A stretch of DNA of 16,916 nt from Chitinilyticum litopenaei DSM 21440 (GTDB taxonomy: Bacteria; Pseudomonadota; Gammaproteobacteria; Burkholderiales; Chitinibacteraceae): positions 1 through 16,916 of the forward strand of contig NZ_ATZJ01000058.1 in assembly GCF_000428145.1 (NCBI RefSeq), written 5' to 3'. Below are positions 1 through 7,274 of the stretch, one piece after another. Below the pieces are notes generated by a model. It saw only the letters and a program-made list of their open reading frames with translations. It searched no databases and was not told the origin of the DNA. Both the position numbers and the translations under genes were made by a program. The number at the start of each line of letters is the position of its first letter. Positions within the stretch are counted from its first letter, which is position 1.

Positions 1-109
1 CCATGCTGTCGAGCATCTGCTTGAAGAGCACCAATCCGCCCCAGGCGGTGACCTCGCGGTTGCTGAAACTGATCGAAAACCCATCTCCCTGCAGCGGCAG
101 CCCGGCCAT
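1..109 (-). CDS. Transposase, N-terminal 36 residues (partial)
   Basis: The minus-strand frame opens with ATG at 109, preceded by an AGAGG ribosome binding site, and runs off the window edge. The visible peptide starts MAGLPLQGDGFSISFSNREV and goes on with TAWGGL. The pattern of a short strand followed by T-A-W-G-G-L is typical of the start of DDE transposases of the IS1380/IS4-like kind. It is clearly different from the transposase at the right edge, so the two edges are two different elements. The catalytic domain is not visible, so family assignment is tentative. The creC read-through frame ends with TAA at 119-121, only 9 bp before this start. Confidence 0.65.
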   Translation of the reverse strand, partial: MAGLPLQGDGFSISFSNREVTAWGGLVLFKQMLDSM

Positions 110-118
110 GTCTACCTC

Positions 119-1474
119 TTATGTGGCTGATTCATGAAGGTTATTGCTAATGGAATCCATTAGAAATGCCCCGGCTTGATGCCGTAGCGAAGACCCACTG
201 CCTTGCCGCAAGCTTGCCTCAAATGCTTGGGAAATGGCTAATGGATAATCTGGGTTGAAAATAGTGAGCTGCACGACGTTACCCTCATGGGTAATGCCAA
301 TCCGGATGCGCTCCCTGGCCGGGGTGAAATCCAGCGCATTCTGCAGCAGATTGCGGATCGCTTGCTCCAGCAGGAAGCGCTCGCCCAGCACCAGCGCATC
401 CGGCCACGGCGCGTGTTCGATCACGCAATGGCCGCTTTGCGGCGCCAGCGCCTGCAGCACGCCGTCGACCAGCTCGCCCAAGACGAGGGCTTGTGGCTCG
501 TGCAGGCTGCGCCGCGCCTCCAGCGTCGCCAGCTGCAGCAGGTAATCGACAATCTGCTGCATGCGCGCGGTTTCCGCGCGGATATGCCCGACAAAGCGCG
601 CGTGATCCTCTGCATCCAGCCCGTCGTCGAGCAGCTCGGCCGAGGCGCGGATGCCGGCCAGTGGCGACTTCAGCTCGTGCGTCAGTGCGTGCACATAGTT
701 TTCCACATAGGCCTTGCCTTCCAGCTTCTCACGCATCTCGCCGAGTGCCTGGGCCAGCGTGGTCAGCTCGCGGTTGGCGACAAAACGCGGAATGTCGGCG
801 CTTTTGCCCGCGCCGACCGCGTGGGCGAAATCGGTGAGCCTGGTGATGCCGCGGCTCAGCCACCACGAGAAGCCCGCGCCCAGCAGCAGGCCCGCGACGA
901 GCAGGATGGCCCCCGCGCGCCACAGCTTGCCCTCGCTGCGTTCGATATAGGGCTGCATCGCCCAGTTCGGCCGCGCCACCGTCAGCACGCCAACAATCTG
1001 CGTGCCATCGCGGATCGGCGCAGCGACGTGCATGATGGTGGACAGCTCATCGCCCGGAACCGCCCGGGTACTGCGCGCCCCGTACTGGCCGCGCAGCGTG
1101 AGGTAGACATCGCGCCACTGGCTGTAATCCTTCCCCACATCCTGGCCGGTGGAATCGAGCACCACGCGCCCCCGGGCATCGGTGATGGTGACGCGCAGAA
1201 AGGTACGGTCACGCTTCACGCCCCAGACTTCGGCTGCCGGGTCGCGCGCGGCAAAGGTCTGCAGCGCGGCGGCAAAGCGGCTGTCGCTGAGCTGCCCGGC
1301 GACAAAATCGGCCTGCACGGCTTCCGCCAGCAGATTGGCCGTGTCGATCAGCACTTCTTCCGTGGATTGCCGCACCGCCGGCTTGATCTCGTCGCCGACG
1401 AGCCTGAGCAGCAGCAGCGCCAGCAAGGCGACCAGCAGGAAGTAACCGAGGAAAATGCGGAGCGAGAAGCGCAT
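119..1474 (-). pseudogene. creC: Sensor histidine kinase CreC, 3' end lost to an IS
   Basis: Membrane sensor kinase of the CreBC two-component system, which should phosphorylate CreB. Residues 7-26 form a transmembrane helix, about 27-184 an extracytoplasmic sensor domain and 187-207 a second helix. A HAMP-like linker follows, then an H-box with THELKSP (phospho-acceptor His266) and an N-box around 371-384 (RNLLQNALDF). After about residue 407 kinase similarity stops. The G1 (DxGxG), F and G2 ATP-binding boxes are absent, and the remaining frame (to TAA at 119) is read from IS DNA. The product should not bind ATP properly and is probably inactive. The start is ATG at 1474, 18 bp after the stop of the preceding orphan gene. 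CreC identity rests on overall resemblance and the adjacent creB. Confidence 0.85.
147..163. repeat. Short palindrome in the IS end
   Basis: CTAATGGA and TCCATTAG flank a single central A, giving a 17-bp near-perfect palindrome. The same 8-mer CTAATGGA recurs in direct orientation at 238-245, close to the presumed outer tip of the element. Such repeated motifs near an IS end are plausible transposase-binding sites or part of the transposase promoter. This is an inference from position and sequence alone. Confidence 0.5.
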
Positions 1475-1492
1475 GGTCGAATTTCTTTGGCT

Positions 1493-1948
1493 TTAGCCCA
1501 TGTCCATGCAGAGTCTGGCAACCCTCGCTTCTGCCTGGTCTGGTGACGGCAGAAGTACTTCAAGTTGCTGTATGAACGAATCAATTGCAGCCGCTGAAAC
1601 TGGGATGCACTGCACCGTTGATTCTGTGTAGCCTGGATAGTCGAACGATGCTTCGCTAATCGATATCTGCAGCAATGGATGACCTGCGCCGTCTCTGCAC
1701 ATAAAGCTCAATCTGATATGGCCACACCCAGGAGCATGCGGAACACCGAATTCAAATTCACGCTGGTCTGTCACCGAAGCGGGGAAGCCTTTGAGCATTT
1801 CAGCAAATTCGTTGAGTGTTTGGAGTCCAACATGAGTTTGAGTTTTGCTACAGATATGCTTATTTCTGGCCTGTATTTCGATTTCCTGCAGTGTTTCGTC
1901 ATGCCAGCCCCTCGTGATAGTCAGGCCATAATCGATGACTGGGCTCAT
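1493..1948 (-). CDS. Orphan 151-aa hypothetical protein between creB and creC
   Basis: I do not recognise a named family with certainty. The protein (MSPVIDYGLTITRGW...) is predicted to be cytoplasmic and mixed alpha/beta, without signal peptide or membrane segment. The segment LQTLNEFAEMLKGFP followed by EFEFG and a later GHPLLQISI resembles short orphan proteins of an immunity-like or DUF type; that is a loose impression. The start ATG (1948-1946) overlaps the creB stop in an ATGA, so translation is probably coupled to creB. By hand count positions 1501-1920 have about 50% G+C, against 39 of 60 bases in the creB stretch 2041-2100. This points to acquired DNA slotted between creB and creC. 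It ends 18 bp before creC and should be co-transcribed with it. Confidence 0.75.
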   Translation of the reverse strand: MSPVIDYGLTITRGWHDETLQEIEIQARNKHICSKTQTHVGLQTLNEFAEMLKGFPASVTDQREFEFGVPHAPGCGHIRLSFMCRDGAGHPLLQISISEASFDYPGYTESTVQCIPVSAAAIDSFIQQLEVLLPSPDQAEARVARLCMDMG

Positions 1949-2661
1949 GACGCTTCCTTCGGCAGATTGATATCCAGCGCATAGCCAAACCCCCGATGCG
2001 TGGCAATCGGGTCGGCGTTCGGCGTGATTGCGCGCAGCTTGGCGCGCAGGCTCTTGATGTGGCTGTCGATGGTGCGCTCGAAGCTGTCTTCCGCCGCTTC
2101 GCCCAGCGCATCGAGCAGTTGCGCGCGGCTGTAGACGCGCCCCGGGTGGGCCAGTAGCGTGGCGAGCAGGCGGTATTCCGACGGTGTCAGCGCCAGCGCC
2201 TGGCCGGCATAGCTGATGCGTTTGCCAGGGGTATCGTGCTGAAACCATTTGTGTTCATTGCTTATGGACGTATGGGTTCCTGGGTTTTCCGGGCGGCTGC
2301 GCTTGAGGATGGCTTTGACGCGGGCGGCGACCTCGCGCGGGCTGAAGGGTTTGACGACGTAATCATCGGCGCCCAGCTCCAGCCCCAGAATGCGGTCGAA
2401 TTCTTCGGCGCGCGCGGTCAGCAGCAGCACTGGCAGCGTGTCGTTGTGCCGGCGCAGGCGCTTGAGCACCTCGAAGCCGCTGTCATCCGGCAGGCCGACG
2501 TCGAGGATCAGCAGATCGATGCCGCCGGCTGCCAATAGTGTTTCGCCGTCGCGCGCCAGCGCCGCCCACTGCACGTCATGGCCGTCACGCCGCAGCGCGA
2601 ATTGCAGCGTGTCGGCGATCGCCGGTTCGTCTTCGATAAGGAGGATGCGGGCTTGGTTCAT
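1945..2661 (-). CDS. creB: Response regulator CreB (OmpR/PhoB type)
   Basis: A 238-aa DNA-binding response regulator, the usual length for CreB. The receiver domain (about 5-118) shows acidic residues E10/D11, the phospho-acceptor Asp54 in LILDVGLPDD, Thr82 and Lys104 in YVVKPFSPRE. A linker (about 122-148) leads to a winged-helix domain (about 150-230) with LALTPSEYRLL and a C-terminal THRGFGYALD that strongly resembles the Escherichia coli CreB ending. In enterobacteria CreBC reacts to carbon/fermentation state and affects acetate metabolism and beta-lactam response; the regulon here is unknown. I use ATG at 2661 because it begins directly before ARILLIEDE and overlaps the HAD stop by 4 bases (ATGA). 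With creC truncated, CreB may depend on other phosphate donors such as acetyl phosphate (inference). Confidence 0.93.
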   Translation of the reverse strand: MNQARILLIEDEPAIADTLQFALRRDGHDVQWAALARDGETLLAAGGIDLLILDVGLPDDSGFEVLKRLRRHNDTLPVLLLTARAEEFDRILGLELGADDYVVKPFSPREVAARVKAILKRSRPENPGTHTSISNEHKWFQHDTPGKRISYAGQALALTPSEYRLLATLLAHPGRVYSRAQLLDALGEAAEDSFERTIDSHIKSLRAKLRAITPNADPIATHRGFGYALDINLPKEAS

Positions 2662-2966
2662 GGTGCTGGCAATTGGTCTGCTTGGGATGGATACAGGTGG
2701 CGAGTCAGTTTCCATTCATGCACAGGCTGATCGTCGACGTAATAGTGGGGCTTGGGCAAAAAGCCTGCAAAGCATTCTGCGATGCCCAGTTCCTGTGCCG
2801 TAGCCCGGCAATATTCGGCGCCGCCGGAACTCCACAGAAAGAGCTCTGCCCCGGCCTGATGCAGTCGCCGTACTTCTGCGATGACGGCCGGCATCGGAAT
2901 GCGCTTGCTGCCCACCGAGCGCACCAGTGTGTCATCAATGTCGAAATACACCACGGTCTTGGTCAT
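2658..2966 (-). CDS. Small HAD-superfamily protein
   Basis: A 102-aa protein with the HAD motif I DIDDTLV at residues 9-15 (nucleophile Asp9, acid Asp11). A motif-II-like LWSSGG lies at 44-49, and a motif III/IV-like stretch with Lys and YVDD follows near 72-80. HAD proteins are mostly phosphatases acting through an aspartyl-phosphate. This one lacks a cap domain, so it may act on a large or exposed substrate; the substrate cannot be deduced. It is the first gene of the cluster, and its TGA overlaps the creB start (ATGA), indicating translational coupling. The start ATG has a weak AGG about 11 bp upstream. Confidence 0.8.
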   Translation of the reverse strand: MTKTVVYFDIDDTLVRSVGSKRIPMPAVIAEVRRLHQAGAELFLWSSGGAEYCRATAQELGIAECFAGFLPKPHYYVDDQPVHEWKLTRHLYPSQADQLPAP

Positions 2967-3197
2967 TCTGTGTGCCTGAATTGAATATGGAAACGGCTTC
3001 GAAAGCGCCTGTGCATGTCGTCAATCATCGCCATTGAGCGGGTTTTGCCCAGGCCGGTGTGCCAGCCGCTCGACGCTGCTGCTTGCCAAGCGCTTGCCAT
3101 CCTTGTCGAACCGGATCGCGGCAGGCGGCAGCGGCGTGTGCGGTAAGAAGGGCGAAGCAGCCCGGCAGGGTTGTTAGCTGGGTCAGGATTCGCACCG

Positions 3198-4016
3198 CTA
3201 TTTTCCGGTTTCGAAGCCGGCGCGCCACTGGGCGTCGCTGTGCTGCATCAGCGTATGCCAGTGCGCCAGCGCGTACTGTTTGAGCGCGGCCGGCGCCTGG
3301 GCAAAATCGGCAGCGCTTGCGTAGCAGCCGGGGAGCGGGCCGCCGATCTCGCTCCACATGCTGTCTTGCAGTTGCTGGCGGGCGGCCGTTTGTGCCGCCG
3401 CGCTGCAGTCCTTGAGCAAGGCCGGGCCTTCGATTTTGCCGGTCTCGTCGCTAGGGTAGAGCACGCCATAACGATCCAGCCCGCGCAGCGCGTATTTCTG
3501 CTGGCCCGCATGCACGATGAGCTTGTAGGTGTAGGGGCTGACGTCGCTGGTGCAGGTCATGCGGTAGCCCAGCAGCGTTTCGGCTCGGCCATCGCCATCC
3601 ACATCGACGACGCGGGTGGCGGCCGGGTCGAATGTGGCCGTCACGTCAAAACCGCAGTCCTGCACGCCGTCATTCAGCAGCCACAGCCGGCGCGGTTTGG
3701 TGCCTCCGAGCTGATAATGCGCGGCGGCAAGGTAGGCCGAGCGGCTGCCATCCGGGGCGGCGTCGGTGATTTTGCCTTCTTCTTCCCAAGCGCTCAGCAG
3801 CAGCAACTTGTCGCCGTCGGCATCCTGCCAGCGCAGCGCATCGACCAGTTTGCCACGCAGCTCGACGCCGGCCGGCAACTCGGCCTGTTGCAGGTGGCGC
3901 AAGGCTGGCCCGCCGGCGGCAGGGGCGCTGGCGGTGCTGCTGGCCGCAGGCGGCGGGTCGGTCTTGCCGCAGGCGGCCAGCAGGATGAGCAATCCGGCGG
4001 AAAGCAGGCGATGCAT
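3198..4016 (-). CDS. Lipoprotein with acidic (DVDGDGRAE) repeat-like motif
   Basis: A 272-aa exported protein. The frame could open earlier, but ATG at 4016 directly gives a signal peptide, MHRLLSAGLLILLAACGK, with lipobox LAAC and lipidated Cys16. A Pro/Ala/Ser-rich tether follows (about 19-38), then a globular part containing VVDVDGDGRAE (a calcium-binding FG-GAP-like loop) and CTSDVSPYTYKLIVHAG. The latter resembles proteins labelled M949_RS01915-type surface polysaccharide biosynthesis proteins; that match is from memory and tentative. Several cysteines may form disulfides. It is likely anchored in a membrane facing the periplasm. It stands alone on the minus strand and is divergent from the cls gene. 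Ribosome binding site not obvious. Confidence 0.75.
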   Translation of the reverse strand: MHRLLSAGLLILLAACGKTDPPPAASSTASAPAAGGPALRHLQQAELPAGVELRGKLVDALRWQDADGDKLLLLSAWEEEGKITDAAPDGSRSAYLAAAHYQLGGTKPRRLWLLNDGVQDCGFDVTATFDPAATRVVDVDGDGRAETLLGYRMTCTSDVSPYTYKLIVHAGQQKYALRGLDRYGVLYPSDETGKIEGPALLKDCSAAAQTAARQQLQDSMWSEIGGPLPGCYASAADFAQAPAALKQYALAHWHTLMQHSDAQWRAGFETGK

Positions 4017-4105
4017 GGTTCTCGATTCTGGGCGAAAAATCGATCTTGCCTTGCGCACGTCTTGCAGGCAAGTTCATGTACGGCGTCGGGAGGTGGCATT
4101 GGCAT

Positions 4106-4133
4106 CCACCGGCAAGAACTAAGCACCCGGTGG
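4106..4133. promoter_or_regulatory. Inverted repeat in the divergent lipoprotein/cls promoter region
   Basis: CCACCGG (4106-4112) and CCGGTGG (4127-4133) form a perfect 7-bp inverted repeat with a 14-bp spacer. It lies in the 163-bp gap between two divergent genes, about 47 bp before the cls start. The position fits an operator, or an RNA hairpin in the cls leader. No regulator can be assigned. Confidence 0.35.
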
Positions 4134-4179
4134 CAAGTCTGTTAGTATCCATTGACCAGTTGCTGAACTGACTCTGTCC

Positions 4180-5691
4180 ATGCGCCAACGCCTTGCCCGC
4201 ACCTTGCGCTTTGCCCTGCTGAAAGCCAGCGGCCGCTTGCCGGCACGGCCGCATGATACGCAGGCCAGTGAAGAGAGCCTCCCTGGCGTGTTTGCCCGGC
4301 TGATGGCCGAACGGCTCGATGCGCATGCGGGCGAAAGCGGGCTGGCGCCGCTGGAAGAGGGCGAGGAAGCCCTGCTGGCGCGGCTGGTGCTGATCCACAA
4401 CGCCGAGGCGACGCTGGATGTGCAGTACTACATCTGGCGCAACGACCTGACCGGCACGCTGCTGACCCTGTTCCTGCTGCAGGCCGCCGACCGCGGCGTC
4501 AAGGTGCGCCTGCTGCTTGACGACCTGGGCACCCAGCCGGATGACCGTGTCTGGCGTGCGCTCGATAGCCATCCGAATATCGAAATCCGCCTCTACAACC
4601 CGGTGGCCTGGCGGCGCTGGCGGCTGGTGGGCTTGCTGCTGGGCGCCTTGCGCCTGAATCGGCGCATGCACAACAAGTCGCTGACTGCCGACCGAGCCGC
4701 TACCATCATCGGCGGGCGCAATATCGGCGATGAATACTTTGGCGCCAATGCGCAGGTGGATTTCCACGATCTCGATGTGCTGGGCATCGGTGACGTGGTG
4801 GGCGAGGTGGCCGATGCCTTTGCGCTGTTCTGGGCGCATCGCCTGTCGCTGCCGGTCGAGGTGTTCTACCGCAAACCCTTGCCGGGCGATGCGCTGGCAA
4901 CGCTGCGCGTGCAGTTCCAGCAGCGTCTGGAAGGCCATTACGGCACGGTGTATCTGCAGGCGCTGGGCGAACGGCTGGCGCTGGAAAGCCAGCGCCAGCA
5001 CGGCATGCGCCTGTTCTGGGGCAAGGCCGATGTGCTGTTCGATCACCCGGACAAAACCCTGGCCGAAGCGCCCACGCTGACGCTGAGCGAGCAGCTGCAA
5101 CCGCTGATGAATGATTCGCGCCACCAGCTGGATATTGTGTCGCCCTATTTTGTGCCGGGGCTGAAGGGCGCACTGTGGTTGCGCCGCCAGGCGCAGCGTG
5201 GCGTGCAGGTGCGCGTGCTGACCAATTCGCTGGCGGCGACCGACGTCACGGCGGTGCATGCCGGTTACGCGCGCTATCGCCGGCTGCTGCTCAAGGCCGG
5301 CGTGGCGCTGTATGAATTGCGCCCCGATCCCAGCCAGCACATCGTGCGGCGCAAGTGGCTGGGGCGTTCGCGCTCCAGCCTGCACGCGAAAACCTTCGTG
5401 CTGGATCGCCGCTATGTGTTCATCGGTTCGCTGAATTTCGACCCGCGCTCGGTGGCCATCAACACCGAAATCGGGGTGATTTTTGATAACGCCGAGCTGG
5501 CCGCGCGGCTGGGCGAGCGGTTCGAGCGCCTGCTGGCCCAGGAAAGCTATGCGCTGGAAACCCGGCGCACCGGGCTGCGCTGGCGAGATCTGTCGGGCGT
5601 GCGCAACTGGCAGCACGAACCGCACAGCACGGCCCTGCAGCGCTGCTGGGTGTGGCTGTTGCAATTGCTGCCGATTGAATCGCAGCTATGA
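4180..5691 (+). CDS. clsC: Phospholipase D-type cardiolipin synthase, ClsC-like
   Basis: A 503-aa protein with two HKD (HxKxxxxD) catalytic motifs: His164/Lys166/Asp171 in HNKSLTAD followed by GGRNIGDEYFG, and His402/Lys404/Asp409 in HAKTFVLD followed by GSLNFDPRS. The paired motifs form one active site. Cardiolipin synthases of this type transfer a phosphatidyl group between phospholipids at the inner membrane. The phrase GRNIGDEYFG...FHDLDVLGIG matches the ClsC (YmdC) branch better than ClsA. There are no two N-terminal transmembrane helices as in ClsA, which also fits ClsC. The ClsC partner YmdB is not in the window. Start at ATG 4180 has no strong ribosome site. A dispersed palindrome begins 5 bp after the stop. 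Confidence 0.88.
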   Translation: MRQRLARTLRFALLKASGRLPARPHDTQASEESLPGVFARLMAERLDAHAGESGLAPLEEGEEALLARLVLIHNAEATLDVQYYIWRNDLTGTLLTLFLLQAADRGVKVRLLLDDLGTQPDDRVWRALDSHPNIEIRLYNPVAWRRWRLVGLLLGALRLNRRMHNKSLTADRAATIIGGRNIGDEYFGANAQVDFHDLDVLGIGDVVGEVADAFALFWAHRLSLPVEVFYRKPLPGDALATLRVQFQQRLEGHYGTVYLQALGERLALESQRQHGMRLFWGKADVLFDHPDKTLAEAPTLTLSEQLQPLMNDSRHQLDIVSPYFVPGLKGALWLRRQAQRGVQVRVLTNSLAATDVTAVHAGYARYRRLLLKAGVALYELRPDPSQHIVRRKWLGRSRSSLHAKTFVLDRRYVFIGSLNFDPRSVAINTEIGVIFDNAELAARLGERFERLLAQESYALETRRTGLRWRDLSGVRNWQHEPHSTALQRCWVWLLQLLPIESQL

Positions 5692-5696
5692 CTTGA

Positions 5697-5741
5697 GGGT
5701 ATCTGCCTGTAGCCTTTTTGCAGAAAGGGCTATGAGGCAAT
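5697..5741. repeat. Dispersed imperfect palindrome, copy A
   Basis: It begins GGGTATCTGCCTGTAGCC, then a T-rich/A-rich centre (TTTTTGCAGAAA), then GGCTATGAGGCA. TAGCCTTT pairs with AAAGGGCTA, and TGCC with GGCA. It starts 5 bp after the cls stop. The CTA at 5730-5732 is the TAG stop of the convergent rarD, whose last codons also lie in the right arm. Related copies are at 8299 and 14084. The hairpin with T/A flanks could work as a bidirectional terminator. Confidence 0.75.
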
Positions 5742-6635
5742 GGGAGCTTGGGTATTGCGCTGCCGGTGCAGGGTGAGCGCGCTGTGCCAGCAGGTCAGCC
5801 CTACGGCAATCCAGATCGGCAAATAGGTGCCCAGGTCGGCGCTGTGAAAGGCTTCGCCCAGCACGACGACCGACAGCACGAACAGCAGCGCGGGCTCCAG
5901 ATAGCCAAGAATGCCGAGCACGCCCAGCGGCAGCAGGCGGCTGGAGGCCAGGTAGCTGGCAAAGGCGATCGCGGTCAGCACGCCCAGCCCCGGCAGCAAC
6001 AGCCACAGGGCGGGCCGCCCGGCGAAATGCACGGCCACCGCACTGTGCGACAAGGCCCAGATGGCCCACGGCAGAATGAACAGGATTTCCAGCAGAAAGC
6101 CGCCTACCGGCTCGAGCTTCACCGCGCGCCGGATCATGAGGTAGGGCGGGTAGCCCAGCGCGGTCAGCAGTGTCACCCACGAGAAGGCCTGATGCCGCCA
6201 GAATTCATGCAGCACGCCCAGCGCGGCCACGCCCACCGCCAGCCATTGCAGTGGCGCGAGGCGCTCGCCGTAGAACACGCGACCGATCACCACCATGACC
6301 AGCGGCAGCAGGAAATAGCCCAGCGTGACTTCCAGCAGGCGCCCCTGCAGCGGGGCCCACATGAACAGCCATTGCTGAATGCCCAGCAGGACGGCATTGG
6401 CGAGCAGCGCCAGCCAGAGTACGGGCTCCTTGCCCAGCCGGGCCACGGTTTGTCCGAACAGCGGCCAGTGGCGCAGCAGGGTCAGCAGCAGCAGCATGGC
6501 CGGGATGGTCCAGACGATGCGCCAGGCAAAGACCTGCTCGCCATTGAGCGGCGCCAGCCATGCGCTGTACGCGCCCAGTGCGGCAAACACCACCGAGGCA
6601 ACGGCGGACAGGGCAACACCACGGGCGGACAGCAT
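5730..6635 (-). CDS. rarD: RarD-like EamA/DMT-family transporter
   Basis: A 301-aa inner-membrane protein, the usual length for RarD. It contains about ten hydrophobic segments arranged as two EamA repeats. RarD-typical features are WRIVWTIPAMLLLL near the N terminus, LLGIQQWLFMWA, LGYFLLPLVMVVIGRVFYGERL and the C-terminal LGYLEPALLFVLSVVVLGE. RarD is named for chloramphenicol sensitivity, but its substrate is not settled. I choose ATG at 6635, with GGAG 4 bp upstream, over an in-frame TTG at 6650. The last codons and TAG stop lie inside dispersed repeat copy A. A terminator-like hairpin separates it from the upstream gene, so it probably has its own promoter. Confidence 0.88.
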   Translation of the reverse strand: MLSARGVALSAVASVVFAALGAYSAWLAPLNGEQVFAWRIVWTIPAMLLLLTLLRHWPLFGQTVARLGKEPVLWLALLANAVLLGIQQWLFMWAPLQGRLLEVTLGYFLLPLVMVVIGRVFYGERLAPLQWLAVGVAALGVLHEFWRHQAFSWVTLLTALGYPPYLMIRRAVKLEPVGGFLLEILFILPWAIWALSHSAVAVHFAGRPALWLLLPGLGVLTAIAFASYLASSRLLPLGVLGILGYLEPALLFVLSVVVLGEAFHSADLGTYLPIWIAVGLTCWHSALTLHRQRNTQAPIAS

Positions 6636-6653
6636 GCGGCTCCGGAGCAAATG

Positions 6654-6684
6654 AAAACGGGCTGACCATCATGACAGCAGCCCG
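6654..6684 (-). terminator. Hairpin with T tract between the 127-aa gene and rarD
   Basis: CGGGCTG (6658-6664) and CAGCCCG (6678-6684) are perfect inverted arms. Reading the minus strand, the hairpin is followed by TTTTCATTT. It lies after the stop of the 127-aa gene (6732) and just before rarD, so it may end transcription of the former. Confidence 0.5.
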
Positions 6685-6731
6685 GAATGCAAACAATGCG
6701 CGTTTTCCGCCATGGCGGCAGCGCCGCCGCC

Positions 6732-7115
6732 TCAGTGATGCACGAGCGGGCTGATTTCGCGCGGACGGGATTGCTGGAGGAAGTGGTGCAGGTGTTCATC
6801 CTGCATGCCGTGCCAGAACACATGGGCGGCCAGCGCGCCGCTGTGGTCGTTGATCTGCTGCCAGGCACGCAGCGCATCGGCCGGGCGCTCGTACATGATG
6901 ATGGATTTGTGCGCCTCGATGGCTTGTGATTCGGTCACCAGGCCGGCATCGCTCAGGTAGTCGGTCAGTTGCGAACGGGATTTGCTGGTGCGGGCGTCGG
7001 TCTGGTCGTACATCAGGAAGAGAAAGGCCTGCGGCAGTTCGTTCGAGGCCATGCGCAGGAAATCGACTCGGGAAAGAATGGTGGCCTGGCCACGCGGTGC
7101 GGATGGGGTCGGCAT
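6732..7115 (-). CDS. Hypothetical 127-aa protein
   Basis: I do not recognise the family. It is a soluble, probably mostly alpha-helical protein with no signal peptide or membrane segment. Notable stretches are VDFLRMASNELPQAFLFLMYD near the N terminus, MYERPADALRAWQQI in the middle and a His-rich run DEHLHHF near the end; it closes on VHH. The start ATG at 7115 is well supported by AGGAG 9 bp upstream. It is divergent from the hydrolase gene at 7275, with about 160 bp between them. G-C-rich hairpins (palindrome CCGCCATGGCGG at 6707-6718 and GGCGGC/GCCGCC arms near 6714-6728) follow its stop. Confidence 0.7.
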   Translation of the reverse strand: MPTPSAPRGQATILSRVDFLRMASNELPQAFLFLMYDQTDARTSKSRSQLTDYLSDAGLVTESQAIEAHKSIIMYERPADALRAWQQINDHSGALAAHVFWHGMQDEHLHHFLQQSRPREISPLVHH

Positions 7116-7274
7116 GATGGGCTCCTGGCGGATGAGGGATGGACGGGCTGACCGCCCGGTTCTTTTGTTCTAGCAGCCGCCTTACAGGCTTGCCTGCCCT
7201 TCTGGCGGGGAGTAGGCAGTACCGGCGATTGCGCCGATAATGGCGGCCTTGTCCGCACACCGAGCCGCTTCGCC

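Larger units (their letters stand above)
1..256 (-). mobile_element. End of an insertion sequence (partial), inserted in creC
   Basis: The element holds the first 36 codons of a transposase reading out of the window on the minus strand, plus about 145 bp of terminal noncoding DNA. The inner edge is placed near 251-256 because the creC protein stops resembling a histidine kinase at about residue 407. The end region is A+T-richer than creC and carries repeats of CTAATGGA at 147-154 and 238-245, with the inverse TCCATTAG at 156-163. These look like terminal or subterminal transposase-binding sequence. The other end and the target duplication are outside the window, so the exact border is inferred. 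Confidence 0.7.

Noticed and set aside
287..1546. 419-codon plus-strand frame across creC
   Set aside because: Shadow of the high-G+C creC gene. The minus strand shows clear kinase motifs.
3670..5664. 664-codon minus-strand frame across cls
   Set aside because: Low-complexity Q/R/A/H-rich shadow opposite the cardiolipin synthase, which has both HKD motifs.
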